Positions 1 to 9,811 of a stretch of DNA of 36,573 nt are shown here, one piece after another. The translations under genes were made by a program, and so were the position numbers. Where the stretch lies: positions 1-36,573 of the forward strand of contig JALVTR010000075.1 in NCBI GenBank assembly GCA_027035885.1. The letters run 5' to 3'. How positions within the stretch are numbered: the stretch's first letter is position 1; each line of letters begins with the position of its first letter. The DNA is from Desulfurellales bacterium (GTDB taxonomy: Bacteria > Campylobacterota_A > Desulfurellia > Desulfurellales > Hippeaceae). The notes under the pieces were generated by a model. It was not told the DNA's origin. It made no database searches and saw only the letters and a list, made by a program, of their open reading frames with translations.

Positions 1-2
1 CT

Positions 3-359
3 ATAAAGGAAATCGAACATGAGAGTTTTATAAGCAGAGAAAGGGGGTCGGGAACAAGACAGATAATTGAGACAGAATTAGGGAAAATGGGGATACATTT
101 AAATGTTTTATATGAATTTAATAATTCTGAAGCAGTCAAAAACGCCGTATTAAACAATTTGGGTATCTCTGTGCTGAGTAAATTGATAGTAAAAAAAGAG
201 TTAAGTAGTGGAGCAATAAAGAGAATAAATATAAAAGACTTTAAGATAACCAGGTGGTTTTACATACTGGAGGTGAGCAATTACAACAAAGCTCAACAAA
301 AATTTGTACAACATGTTAAAAAAATAGGGAAACTGATGCATGTTGAAGACATAGACTAA
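3..359 (+). CDS. LysR-family transcriptional regulator, C-terminal effector-binding domain (5' truncated by window edge)
   Basis: Frame is open from the window edge upstream of the listed ORF: IKEIEHESFISRERGSGTRQIIETELGKMGIHLNVLYEFNNSEAVKNAVLNNLGISVLSKL..., typical LysR substrate-binding fold motifs. Confidence 0.8.
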   Translation: MKEIEHESFISRERGSGTRQIIETELGKMGIHLNVLYEFNNSEAVKNAVLNNLGISVLSKLIVKKELSSGAIKRINIKDFKITRWFYILEVSNYNKAQQKFVQHVKKIGKLMHVEDID

Positions 360-386
360 CGAACGCATGAGCTTAAAAATTGGTTT

Positions 387-704
387 TTAAATTTCATAAT
401 ATCTCCTCTGAATCCAAAAGGCCACATTAACCAAACCAATCATCACAGGCACTTCGATCAACAGACCAATGACAGCAGCAAAAGCCTCCCCAGAGTTAAT
501 GCCAAAAACTGCGATAGCTACAGCTATGGCCAATTCAAAGTTGTTGCTGGATGCTGTGAATGCCAGTGTAGTTGATTGCTCATACCCTGCAGAGAGCTTA
601 TAGCCAATCCAAAAGCTAAAGATAAACATCACAACAAAATAAACCATAAGAGGAATAGGAGACCATCCCCAATTTTGTGCCACCACTTTTCCTACTCCAC
701 TCAC
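387..704 (-). pseudogene. ACR3-type arsenite efflux transporter, C-terminal fragment (5' truncated)
   Basis: [50 protein letters not shown] matches the ACR3 C-terminal signature. In-frame stop immediately upstream and only ~105 aa remain of a ~350 aa family. Confidence 0.75.
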
Positions 705-959
705 TTAGTTTTCCCATTCTACCCAAAAAGCTCAATTAAGTACCCTGAGTATCTCGGTCTTCTTGATGAATGCTTCTCATCCTTGTCTCTGGAAAAAAGA
801 TAAAGGAACTATTTAGCACTCTCTTTAGAATGGAGATGGCCTCTAATCCTCAAAGAATCCTTTAGCTCCCTGAAACACGTCCAGAGCCGAGCTGATGATA
901 AAGCATCGACTATCCCTTTAAAGGGTGACACAAGTAATTTTACACTGCCATTTATCAGC

Positions 960-1706
960 TTAAACCCCATAAATTTTTGTTATGATTTGATACCCCATAA
1001 AAATGTATAAAATGGCAGATAAACTAAGGTATGGACCAAACGGTATTCTTTGACTTACACTTGTTTTACCCAAAGCTATTAAAACAATCCCAACAAAACT
1101 TCCCAAAAGAGAAGCCGCAAATAGAGTAAACAAAACGCCTTTTATACCAACAAAAGTACCTAAAGCGCCAAGTAACTTTATGTCTCCGCCACCCATAGCA
1201 TCCTTTTTAAAAATTGCTTTACCCAGTATGGCAACCAAAAGCAACAAAATAAAACCAAAGGCAAAACCAATCAATGAATGGACAAGCTCATGCATAACAA
1301 AACCATAAACCAACCCAACAATTGCTAATCCAATACTGATTCTATCTGGAATTATATAATGAAAAAAGTCTATAAAGCTACCCACAATGAGCATATATCC
1401 AAAAATCAAGTAAAACGCAAAATCAATACCTAAACCAAACTTTAAGTACATCAACACAGTATAGATAGCAGTTAAGAGTTCCACAATGGGATATACTGGC
1501 GAAATCTTGCTTTTGCAGCTTCTACATCTTCCTTTGAGCAGAATGTAACTCAAAACAGGTATATTATCATACCACTTTATCCTCACGCCGCAGACAGGAC
1601 AGCTAGACGAAGGGTAAATTATAGATTTACCTCTTGGAATTCTATAGATACAAACATTCAGAAAACTGCCAATAATTAAACCAAAAACAAGGACAACGGC
1701 AATCAT
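960..1706 (-). CDS. pilD: Prepilin peptidase (A24 family, type IV leader peptidase/N-methyltransferase)
   Basis: GSFLNVCIYRIPRGKSI, CPxC...CRSCK zinc-like motif, DFFHYIIPD, and GGGDIKLLGALG active-site motif. Confidence 0.93.
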   Translation of the reverse strand: MIAVVLVFGLIIGSFLNVCIYRIPRGKSIIYPSSSCPVCGVRIKWYDNIPVLSYILLKGRCRSCKSKISPVYPIVELLTAIYTVLMYLKFGLGIDFAFYLIFGYMLIVGSFIDFFHYIIPDRISIGLAIVGLVYGFVMHELVHSLIGFAFGFILLLLVAILGKAIFKKDAMGGGDIKLLGALGTFVGIKGVLFTLFAASLLGSFVGIVLIALGKTSVSQRIPFGPYLSLSAILYIFMGYQIITKIYGV

Positions 1707-2425
1707 TCTTTTTGTTTTTTCTTATCTTTTGTTGAAAATATGTAAGCAATTACAATACTCAAAACGTAAAGTAAAGTTAAAGGTGTAGCCATTAGAAACT
1801 GTGTAAATACATCTGGAGGTGTTAAAATAGCAGCTACAATAAAAATTATAAGAAGTGCGTAATCAAACTTTTTTAATAAATCCTTACCGCTAACCAAGCC
1901 TATACGTGCCAAAATAAAAGTTACAACGGGAAGTTCAAATACAAGGCCAAAAGCTGTTATCATTTTCAAAAAAAGGTACATATATTGCCTTATAGTAGGC
2001 ATAGCTGAGAGTTCTTTCCCGCCATAGTGCAGCAGGAATTTAAAACCTAAAGGCAAAACTACTTTGTATGCAAAAACAACGCCAGATACAAAAAAGAAAC
2101 TAAATGCAAAAACGAATGGAATTGCGAATTTTTTCTCATTCTCCTTTAATCCTGGAGCCACAAACAGCCAAATTTGATAAAAAGTAAAAGGTATAGTTAA
2201 AATTATCGCAGCAATAAAGGCTGCTTCTACCCTTACCCAAAATGCTTCTGTAACTCCCGTAAAGATTATTTTACTACCAGTAGGTAAAGCTTGTTTTAAT
2301 GGGGCAATTATAATATCTATAATTTGCCGTGAATGACTGATGGTTAATGGCAAACCGGCAAATACACCACCCACAATCCACAAAAGCCTAATTCTCAACT
2401 CCTCGATGTGTTCGAGGATTGTCAT
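1703..2425 (-). CDS. tatC: Sec-independent protein translocase TatC (listed ORF begins at 2464; ATG at 2425 is the more likely start)
   Basis: MTILEHIEELRIRLL, FTGVTEAFWVRVEAAF, FYQIWLFVAPGL. The ATG at 2425 lies just after the tatB stop (2427-2429). Confidence 0.93.
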   Translation of the reverse strand: MTILEHIEELRIRLLWIVGGVFAGLPLTISHSRQIIDIIIAPLKQALPTGSKIIFTGVTEAFWVRVEAAFIAAIILTIPFTFYQIWLFVAPGLKENEKKFAIPFVFAFSFFFVSGVVFAYKVVLPLGFKFLLHYGGKELSAMPTIRQYMYLFLKMITAFGLVFELPVVTFILARIGLVSGKDLLKKFDYALLIIFIVAAILTPPDVFTQFLMATPLTLLYVLSIVIAYIFSTKDKKKQKE

Positions 2426-2426
2426 C

Positions 2427-2693
2427 TCATTCGGATCTTTTCTCTTTCTCTTCCTCAGTCTCATCTTCTTCTAAAATTTCTTTCCATTTTTTCTCAATCT
2501 GCTTTTTTGGATTAATTTCCTCAACTTCTTCTAAATCTTCTTCAATTTCTCTTTTTAACTCTTCAATAGCTTTCATGAAGTTTTTATATACATAAGCTAC
2601 ACCTCTTAGAACTTCAGGCAACCTCCTTGGGCCTACAATAAACAACGCTATTATAGCAATAACTAACATCTCTGGAGTACCAATTGAAAACAT
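2427..2693 (-). CDS. tatB: Twin-arginine translocase subunit TatA/TatB
   Basis: MFSIGTPEMLVIAIIALFIVGPRRLPEVLRG with acidic amphipathic tail; adjacent to tatC. Confidence 0.88.
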   Translation of the reverse strand: MFSIGTPEMLVIAIIALFIVGPRRLPEVLRGVAYVYKNFMKAIEELKREIEEDLEEVEEINPKKQIEKKWKEILEEDETEEEKEKRSE

Positions 2694-2725
2694 TTTAGCC
2701 TCCTAATGCAGAAGCCTAATAAAAG

Positions 2726-2754
2726 TTGACCGCTTTGTCAAAAAATAATAATCT
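2726..2754 (+). promoter_or_regulatory. Putative sigma70-type promoter upstream of the AIM24-like gene
   Basis: TTGACC (2726-2731), 17-nt spacer, TAATCT (2749-2754), in the divergent intergenic region. Confidence 0.4.
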
Positions 2755-2778
2755 TTATGAAATTTGAGGAGGAAAACA

Positions 2779-3567
2779 ATGAGGTGCCATGAGGTAGATT
2801 ACGAAATAATCGGCGATGATATGCAGATAGTAGAAGTCGAATTGGATCCTAATGAAACCGTTATTGCAGAAGCAGGTGTAATGAACTACATGGAAGAAGG
2901 CATAGAATTTAAAGCCAAGCTTGGGGATGGATCAGAGGCAGATAGCGGTATATTAGGTAAACTTTTTAAAGCTGGAAAAAGAGTATTAGCGCAGGAGTCT
3001 CTATTTTTAACCCATTTTACCAATAAAAATACACAAAAAAGACATGTAGCTTTTGCTGCTCCATATCCTGGTAAAATCATTCCTGTGGATATGTCCAAGG
3101 TGAATGGTGATCTTTTATGCCAAAAAGATGCATTCCTATGTGCAGCATATGGAACCAGAATAGATATAGCTTTTACAAAACGTTTTGGAACAGGTCTTTT
3201 CGGTGGAGAAGGGTTTATTTTAGAGAGAATTAATGGGGATGGTATGGTGTTTATACACGCAGGCGGAACGGTTATTAAAAAGGAACTAAAAAACGAAACA
3301 CTCAGAGTTGATACGGGTTGCATTGTCGCTTTTGAAGAGTCAATCAACTACTCAATAGAGTTGATCGGTGGATTGAAATCGATGATATTTGCAGAAGAGG
3401 GGCTATTCTTAGCCACGCTTAGAGGTACTGGAACTATTTATCTTCAGAGTTTACCTTTCTCACGTCTTGCAGATAGAATAATAAATAACGCTCCAGAGAT
3501 TGGTGGTAACCAAAAAGGAGAAGGTTCAATTCTTGGTGGATTGGGCAGATTTCTGGACGGAGATTAA
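2779..3567 (+). CDS. AIM24 family protein (TIGR00266-like)
   Basis: [37 protein letters not shown]...[32 protein letters not shown] precedes the ATG at 2779; the listed ORF starts at an upstream TTG. Confidence 0.85.
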   Translation: MRCHEVDYEIIGDDMQIVEVELDPNETVIAEAGVMNYMEEGIEFKAKLGDGSEADSGILGKLFKAGKRVLAQESLFLTHFTNKNTQKRHVAFAAPYPGKIIPVDMSKVNGDLLCQKDAFLCAAYGTRIDIAFTKRFGTGLFGGEGFILERINGDGMVFIHAGGTVIKKELKNETLRVDTGCIVAFEESINYSIELIGGLKSMIFAEEGLFLATLRGTGTIYLQSLPFSRLADRIINNAPEIGGNQKGEGSILGGLGRFLDGD

Positions 3568-3573
3568 CGTAGT

Positions 3574-4620
3574 ATGGGAAGCCTCATACTTTGTTATCAT
3601 CATATAAACTATGGCGAAAGAATAACTCCTGAAGGCTTTGAGGAAAATTTAAAAATATTGAAAGATAGTGGGTTTAAACCTATAAAACTCAATGAAATTT
3701 ATGAGTACTTAAGAAAGGGAAAATCGCCGCCTGAAAAAACGGTTCACATTACATTTGACGACGGATACGCAGATAACTACTTATATGCATACCCCATTTT
3801 AAAAAAATACGGATTTTTCGCAACAATCTTCGTTATTGCAAACAAGGTGGTAGAAGGACTAAAACGTGCCACCTACGACCAACTTTTAGGAATGAATATA
3901 GCCAACCAGGTTAAAGAATTGGAGGAAAAATCAAAGTACGTAAGTTGGGAAGAACTTACAGAAATGATAGAAAGTGGTATATTTGAAGTTGGAAGCCACT
4001 CATTAAATCACATGGCATGTTTTTGTTGCGATAAGGTTCACAAATTCAATCCAGACAACAGCTATGAATGGTATATTGAATTAACAAACGATAGAAGACT
4101 CGGTGTGCCTATTTATGAAAAGAAGTGGGATTGCACTACTCTATGCATGAAAGATGATTTTGCGTTGAGAAATCATCTCGCAAACTACGTAAAGGAGCAT
4201 GGCGGTGTTTTATTTTTTAAAAGACCCAATGCACAGAATATACTGATGAAAGAGTTCAAAAAATACACAAAGAAACACGAGATAAAGTTCGGCTTCGAAA
4301 CACAAGAAGAAAAACTCGAAAGGGTTGAGACAGAAATTAAGGAGTCGAAAAGAATAATTGAAGAAAAGCTCTGGCGAAAAGTATACTTTTTTTGTTATCC
4401 ATGGGGAGATTACGATTCAGATTCTATATATGAATTGCAACGCCAAAACTACAAAGCCGGTTTAACCCTAAACGTTGGACTTGTTGAAAAGGACACATAT
4501 CCTTTCCTTTTTCCGAGAGTTGAAGTTAGGAGTTCAAAATGGCTTAAAAAAAGACTCAAGATATATTCAAGTAGTACACTTTCAAGGATATATTCAAAGA
4601 TTCACAGGTCTATAATATGA
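3574..4620 (+). CDS. Polysaccharide deacetylase family protein with large Cys-containing insertion
   Basis: HITFDDGYADN, VGSHSLNHM and YFFCYPWGDYD motifs of NodB-type deacetylases, with ~100 residues between motifs 2 and 3. Confidence 0.82.
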   Translation: MGSLILCYHHINYGERITPEGFEENLKILKDSGFKPIKLNEIYEYLRKGKSPPEKTVHITFDDGYADNYLYAYPILKKYGFFATIFVIANKVVEGLKRATYDQLLGMNIANQVKELEEKSKYVSWEELTEMIESGIFEVGSHSLNHMACFCCDKVHKFNPDNSYEWYIELTNDRRLGVPIYEKKWDCTTLCMKDDFALRNHLANYVKEHGGVLFFKRPNAQNILMKEFKKYTKKHEIKFGFETQEEKLERVETEIKESKRIIEEKLWRKVYFFCYPWGDYDSDSIYELQRQNYKAGLTLNVGLVEKDTYPFLFPRVEVRSSKWLKKRLKIYSSSTLSRIYSKIHRSII

Positions 4621-5642
4621 GATCAAGCATTATTGCGTTCTTTCTAATACTTGTGGCTATAGCGTTTTTTTCTATAATGATTCCCTTTTGGAAATCATTC
4701 GTAATGGGTTTAACAATAGCTATAGTATTTTATCCTTTTTTTGATAAGATAAAAAAGACATTCAAAAATAATAATATTGCCTCCTTCCTAAGCATACTTG
4801 TAGTGCTTTTAATAATAGCAATACCAATAACCCTTGCAATTTACATAATGGTTAATGAGACAGAAAAATTTATAGGAAACATATCTCAAATAAAAAGCGC
4901 ATTCGAAACTTTACTTTCAAAAATTCAAAGCATATCGCATTTAAAAATTTTAACCCCTTATATAGATAAATTAGACGAGGCAATCTTTGGACTTTTAAAG
5001 AACACAGGAATAATAATAACAAAAAACGTTGGGGCTATTTTTTCGCAAACTTACAGTATTTTAGCAAATTTTATATTTTCTTTTATAATAGCTTTCTACT
5101 TTATCAGAGATTCAGAGAGATTTCTTGGCTACATATCAAATATGATAGATGACAAAGAAAGTTTTTATAGAATATTAAAATCCATTAGAGATAGTATAAA
5201 TGCCACAGTTTTAGGAGGTGTTCTAACAGCATTTATTCAAGGAATTGTTGGGGCATTAGGTTTTCTAATAGTCGGTTTAAACGCCTTCTTCATGTGGATG
5301 TTTTTAATAGCTATGTTTTCATTCGTTCCACTTGTAGGAACAGCGATTATATGGCTTCCCGTAGCTATATATCAATTCATAAGCGGAGCCTTTTTTAAGG
5401 GGATTTTCATAACGGTTTGGGGAGTTTTAGCCGTCGGTATGGTAGATAACTACGTTAGACCAATGATCATAAGCAATAAAATAAATATACATCCTATGAT
5501 ATTGTTTTTTGGCATTCTTGGTTCTATCATAGTGTTTGGGCCAATTGGTATAATAGTAGGCCCAGTCATTATCTCTGTAGGAGACGTTTTAGTTAAAACC
5601 TACATCTCAAATAAATCCAAACAAAAAAGACAAAACCTTTAG
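4617..5642 (+). CDS. AI-2E family transporter (PerM/YdiK-like permease)
   Basis: ~340 aa multi-TM protein. Motifs IPFWKSFVMGLTIAIVFYPFFDKI and GLNAFFMWMFLIAMFSFVPLVGTAIIWLPVAIYQ...MVDNYVRPMIIS; ATGA overlap with the preceding gene. Confidence 0.87.
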   Translation: MRSSIIAFFLILVAIAFFSIMIPFWKSFVMGLTIAIVFYPFFDKIKKTFKNNNIASFLSILVVLLIIAIPITLAIYIMVNETEKFIGNISQIKSAFETLLSKIQSISHLKILTPYIDKLDEAIFGLLKNTGIIITKNVGAIFSQTYSILANFIFSFIIAFYFIRDSERFLGYISNMIDDKESFYRILKSIRDSINATVLGGVLTAFIQGIVGALGFLIVGLNAFFMWMFLIAMFSFVPLVGTAIIWLPVAIYQFISGAFFKGIFITVWGVLAVGMVDNYVRPMIISNKINIHPMILFFGILGSIIVFGPIGIIVGPVIISVGDVLVKTYISNKSKQKRQNL

Positions 5643-5704
5643 TGGAAAAACTAATTTTACTCTGTATAATTAAATGACTTTTATTAAAGAGGAGAAGTTG
5701 TGCA

Positions 5705-7756
5705 ATTAGAGGCATAAAGCTCAGCGACTTCACCGCTATATTTACAGTCATAGCTATATTTGCCGTTTTAATAATACCTCTGCCAGGTTTTGTAATAGAT
5801 TTTCTTGTTTCTCTTTCTTTTGCTTTGTCACTTTTAATCTTTTTCATAAGTGTTTATATACCAAAACCATTGGATTTTTCTACATTCCCATCTGTCTTAC
5901 TTGCTGTTACTTTATATAGGTTGTCATTGAATGTGGCCACTACAAGAGCAATCTTATTGCACGGCAGCCAAACGCCAGAGGCTGCAGGTAAAATGATTGA
6001 AACATTCGGTTATTTCGTTGTCGGCGGAAACTACGTAGTGGGATTAATCGTATTCATAATTTTGGTCATTATTAACTTTGTGGTGATTACAAAGGGTGCT
6101 GGTAGAGTAGCAGAGGTCGCTGCAAGGTTCACACTCGACGCAATGCCAGGAAAACAGATGAGTATAGATGCTGACCTCAATGCTGGCTTAATTGATGAAA
6201 ACGAAGCAAGAAAAAGAAGAGAAGAGATTGCCAGACAGGCAGATTTCTATGGGGCAATGGATGGCGCAAGTAAATTCGTGCGCGGTGATGCAATAGCAGG
6301 TCTTTTAATAACAGCCATAAACATAATTGGTGGAATAATCATAGGTGTATTGCAACATCATATGACATTATCTACAGCTGCAGGAAGGTACACAGTTTTA
6401 ACAATTGGAGATGGGCTTGTAAGCCAATTACCTGCTCTTACAGTATCAACGGCAGCTGGCATTATTATAACAAGGAGTTCTGAAGAAATTAACCTTTCAG
6501 AAAATGTCGTTAAGCAAATCGTTAATCAATACAGAACCCTCTACATAGCATCCATTATTCTTACCGTAATGTCTTTCGTGCCTGGCATGCCGACTATGCA
6601 TTTGCTTATCTTGGCATTGATCTTAGCCGGTATTGCCTACTCAATTTCAACACAACAGAAAAAAGAGGCAGAAAAGAAAAAAGAGGAAGAAGAAAGTAAA
6701 GAGGAGCCACAAGAAGAAATCACCATGGAGGACATTGAGGATGCCGTAAAGGTTGACCTTTTAGAGCTAAAGATAGGCTACGGGCTTATAAGTTTTGTTG
6801 ACGATAAAAGCGGCGGGTTAATAAAACGTATAAAACTTATGAGAAAACAGATAGCATCTGAACTTGGAGTAATCCTACCATCAATAAGAATTAGGGACGA
6901 CCTAAATTTAGATAGGAATGAGTATGTTTTCTTAATAAAAGGTGTTGAGGTCACAAAATATACAATTTTCCCAGACAAATTCTTAGCAATGAAACCTGGT
7001 GGAGGGCATGACTTAGAAGGGATACCAACAAAAGAACCGGCATTTGGACTCGATGCCTTATGGATAGACGCAAAAGACAAAAGCACTGCAATTGTTAAAG
7101 GGTACACAGTGGTAGACCCGGCTACAGTAATAATTACACATATAACTGAAATAGTAAAAACACACATTTCAGACATATTCACCAGACAAGATGCTAGTAA
7201 GCTTCTTGATACAATAAAGGAAGACTATCCCAAAATAGTGGAAGAATTAACAAATCAATTACAACTTGGAATAATACATAAAATCTTAAAAAACCTATTG
7301 AAAGAAGGTGTACCTGTCAAAGACATGATAACCATAGCGGAAACATTGGCAGATTATGGAATTTATACAAAAGATCCAGATTTACTCACGGAATACGTAA
7401 GAATAGCTTTATCAAAGCATATTACAAATAAGCTCAAAGACCAAGATAATATTATACAAGTAATAACGTTAGGTAATAATGTTGATGGCGTTTTAAGCGC
7501 GAGTATAAAAGAGCAAAACGGTGTAGGATATTTAGATTTGTCATCAAACATATCAGAAAAACTACTTGAAAAAACACAAGAAGCAATATCAAACGCAGTT
7601 GAAAACGGTATAGAACCAATAATCTTGACTTCTCCTAAGATAAGAAGATACTTTAAAGGGTTTATAGAAAGATTTTTCCCTAAAGTGCCTGTGATTTCTT
7701 ACGCAGAGATTGCTGAGGGAGTCGAGATAAAAACTATTGGTAGTATAGAATTATGA
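5705..7756 (+). CDS. flhA: Flagellar biosynthesis protein FlhA (start uncertain; no in-frame canonical start covering the conserved N-terminus)
   Basis: IIPLPGFVIDFLVSLSFALSLLIFFISVYIPKPLDFSTFPSVLLAVTLYRLSLNVATTRAIL; RVAEVAARFTLDAMPGKQMSIDADLNAGLIDENEAR; upstream of flhF. Conserved coding extends upstream of the listed TTG start at 5825. Confidence 0.95.
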   Translation: MRGIKLSDFTAIFTVIAIFAVLIIPLPGFVIDFLVSLSFALSLLIFFISVYIPKPLDFSTFPSVLLAVTLYRLSLNVATTRAILLHGSQTPEAAGKMIETFGYFVVGGNYVVGLIVFIILVIINFVVITKGAGRVAEVAARFTLDAMPGKQMSIDADLNAGLIDENEARKRREEIARQADFYGAMDGASKFVRGDAIAGLLITAINIIGGIIIGVLQHHMTLSTAAGRYTVLTIGDGLVSQLPALTVSTAAGIIITRSSEEINLSENVVKQIVNQYRTLYIASIILTVMSFVPGMPTMHLLILALILAGIAYSISTQQKKEAEKKKEEEESKEEPQEEITMEDIEDAVKVDLLELKIGYGLISFVDDKSGGLIKRIKLMRKQIASELGVILPSIRIRDDLNLDRNEYVFLIKGVEVTKYTIFPDKFLAMKPGGGHDLEGIPTKEPAFGLDALWIDAKDKSTAIVKGYTVVDPATVIITHITEIVKTHISDIFTRQDASKLLDTIKEDYPKIVEELTNQLQLGIIHKILKNLLKEGVPVKDMITIAETLADYGIYTKDPDLLTEYVRIALSKHITNKLKDQDNIIQVITLGNNVDGVLSASIKEQNGVGYLDLSSNISEKLLEKTQEAISNAVENGIEPIILTSPKIRRYFKGFIERFFPKVPVISYAEIAEGVEIKTIGSIEL

Positions 7757-8961
7757 TTGTAAAGACCTACAGAGCACCCACTATGCAAGAGGCCATAAAG
7801 AAGATAAAGGAAGAGTTAGGCGAAGATGCACTTATTTTATCATACAAAAAAGTTAAGCAAGGTTCCTTCTTTTCCTTCTTCAAAAAGGAAGTTTATGAGG
7901 TAACAGCTGCACTGGATGAAAAACCATTAAACGAAAAACCTGCCTTTAAAAACGTAATAAAAAAATATACAAACAATAGGGTACCTACCCAAAAAAGTAC
8001 AAAAAAAGAAACAGACAATGACAACATAGAGGAAAGAATTAAAAAATTAGAGCAACTCATTTACAAAGCTGGAAAAGAGAATATCGAACGGCTTGTTAGC
8101 GATATAAAGTCCGATATTGATGATTTAAAAAAAGCCATAAATTACACTAAAAAATCCGAAGACATAGATTTATCAAAAATACCTTTGGGTATGAATAAGC
8201 ATTTCATGTACATGTGCGATATTGGAATAAAGAAAAAATATGCATACAAAATTGTTATTGGGGTTCACAAAAATATTGATAAAAACAGGTTAAATGAAGA
8301 TGAATATGTGAAAGAGTATTTATCCGTTGTCATAAGCCAATTTTTCAAGCAAAGCAAACCGACAAAAAAAAACATAGTCCTATTAGGGCCTACAGGCGTG
8401 GGAAAAACTACAACTTTGGCCAAATTAGCAGCTATTTATAAGCTTAAAGAGAATAAAAAGGTTGGCATAATAACAACTGATACGTACAGGATAGGGGCTG
8501 TTGACCAGCTTTTAAATTACGCAAAAATCATGGATATACCTGCTATCGTTAGCATAACAAAAGAAGATTTCAAAAACGCCGTGGAGAACCTAAGGTACAT
8601 GGACACGGTTTTAGTAGATACTGTTGGTAGAAGCCCCAAAGACTTAAAACGCTTAAACGAGCTTTTCAGCATATTCAAAGGGGAAAACAGGCTCCATATG
8701 TCGCTTGTTTTAGCCGTTAACACCAAAGAGGATGACTGTATAGATACTTACAATCAATTTAAAATTTTACCTATAAATGATCTTATATTTACCAAAGTGG
8801 ACGAAACAAAAACACCGGGCACTATGCTTAATATAGTTGTAAAAACAAAAAAACCTGTATTTTGCATATCGTACGGTCAAGATGTTCCAACAGACATTAT
8901 GGAGGCTCAACCGTTGAAAGTATCTTCCTTAATTATAAAAAGGGGAGTAGAAAATGGCTGA
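7753..8961 (+). CDS. flhF: Flagellar biosynthesis GTPase FlhF (SRP-type GTPase)
   Basis: MIVKTYRAPTMQEAIKKIKEELGEDALIL N-terminus; GPTGVGKTTTLAKLAA P-loop; TTDTYRIGAVDQL; between flhA and a MinD-like gene. Confidence 0.94.
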   Translation: MIVKTYRAPTMQEAIKKIKEELGEDALILSYKKVKQGSFFSFFKKEVYEVTAALDEKPLNEKPAFKNVIKKYTNNRVPTQKSTKKETDNDNIEERIKKLEQLIYKAGKENIERLVSDIKSDIDDLKKAINYTKKSEDIDLSKIPLGMNKHFMYMCDIGIKKKYAYKIVIGVHKNIDKNRLNEDEYVKEYLSVVISQFFKQSKPTKKNIVLLGPTGVGKTTTLAKLAAIYKLKENKKVGIITTDTYRIGAVDQLLNYAKIMDIPAIVSITKEDFKNAVENLRYMDTVLVDTVGRSPKDLKRLNELFSIFKGENRLHMSLVLAVNTKEDDCIDTYNQFKILPINDLIFTKVDETKTPGTMLNIVVKTKKPVFCISYGQDVPTDIMEAQPLKVSSLIIKRGVENG

Positions 8962-9811
8962 TCAGGCTGAAAAATTGAGGGAAATGGTAAAGGAAAAAGC
9001 TAAGGATAAGAAAAAATCAAGAGTAATAGCCTTTACGAGTGGAAAAGGGGGTGTTGGAAAAACAAACATCGTTGCAAACCTTGCATACCTTTTAAGCACA
9101 ATAAACAAAAAAGTTATAGTATTTGATGCGGATTTAGGTCTTGCGAACATAGATATACTGTTGGGTTTGAAGCCAAAGCACACCTTAATAGACGTTATAA
9201 AAAAGGGCAAAAAGATGAAAGACATTATGATAAAGGTAAATAACAATTTTCTGGTTATACCAGCTGGAAGCGGGGTAGAAGAAATGGCCAATATTAGTGA
9301 AGCGGTATTTTCAAAAATTAAAGATGATTTACAAGAAATAATAAAAGAAACAGATATCTTGTTGATAGACACAGGTGCAGGTATATCAAAAAAAGTTACA
9401 TCTTTCATAAAAAGTTCAGAGGAGGTTGTTGTAGTAACAACTCCAGAACCTACATCAATGGCAGATGCATATGCCGTAATCAAGATAGCATCATCAAACT
9501 ACAAAAGAGAAAATATAAACATCTTTGTAAACATGGCAAAGAACCAACAGGAAGCAGAAACCACTTACAACAATTTAAACAAGATTTGCAAGAAATTCTT
9601 AAGCAAAGAGTTCAGAAACGGGGGGTATTCATTAATAGACAAAAACTTACCTTTAGCAGTAAAACAGCAAAAAGCTGTAGCTGAATTGTACCCCAACTCC
9701 AACTTTACAATATCAATGAAAAAGTTTATAAATGGCATGTTTAAAGAAAACCTTAGGGTCAAGGAAAACCCTATTGCACGCTTCTTTGCGTCGCTATTTG
9801 GAGGTAGTTGA
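8954..9811 (+). CDS. flhG: MinD/ParA-family ATPase FlhG (YlxH/FleN)
   Basis: AFTSGKGGVGKTNIVANLAYLL deviant Walker A; DADLGLANIDILLGL; overlaps flhF. Confidence 0.9.
   Translation: MADQAEKLREMVKEKAKDKKKSRVIAFTSGKGGVGKTNIVANLAYLLSTINKKVIVFDADLGLANIDILLGLKPKHTLIDVIKKGKKMKDIMIKVNNNFLVIPAGSGVEEMANISEAVFSKIKDDLQEIIKETDILLIDTGAGISKKVTSFIKSSEEVVVVTTPEPTSMADAYAVIKIASSNYKRENINIFVNMAKNQQEAETTYNNLNKICKKFLSKEFRNGGYSLIDKNLPLAVKQQKAVAELYPNSNFTISMKKFINGMFKENLRVKENPIARFFASLFGGS

Noticed and set aside
576-803. 75-aa plus-strand ORF
   Set aside because: Overlaps the ACR3 relic antisense; no family signature or RBS.
2886-3347. Antisense ORF of 153 aa inside the AIM24-like gene, and similar long ORFs opposite flhA, flhG, MCP, purD, glmU, glmS and others
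   Set aside because: They are shadows of well-supported genes on the other strand, with no recognisable motifs and low-complexity hydrophobic composition.
5665-5670. TATAAT box upstream of flhA as promoter
   Set aside because: No acceptable -35 at 16-18 nt spacing and no sigma28/sigma54 consensus; AT-rich background makes an isolated box unconvincing.
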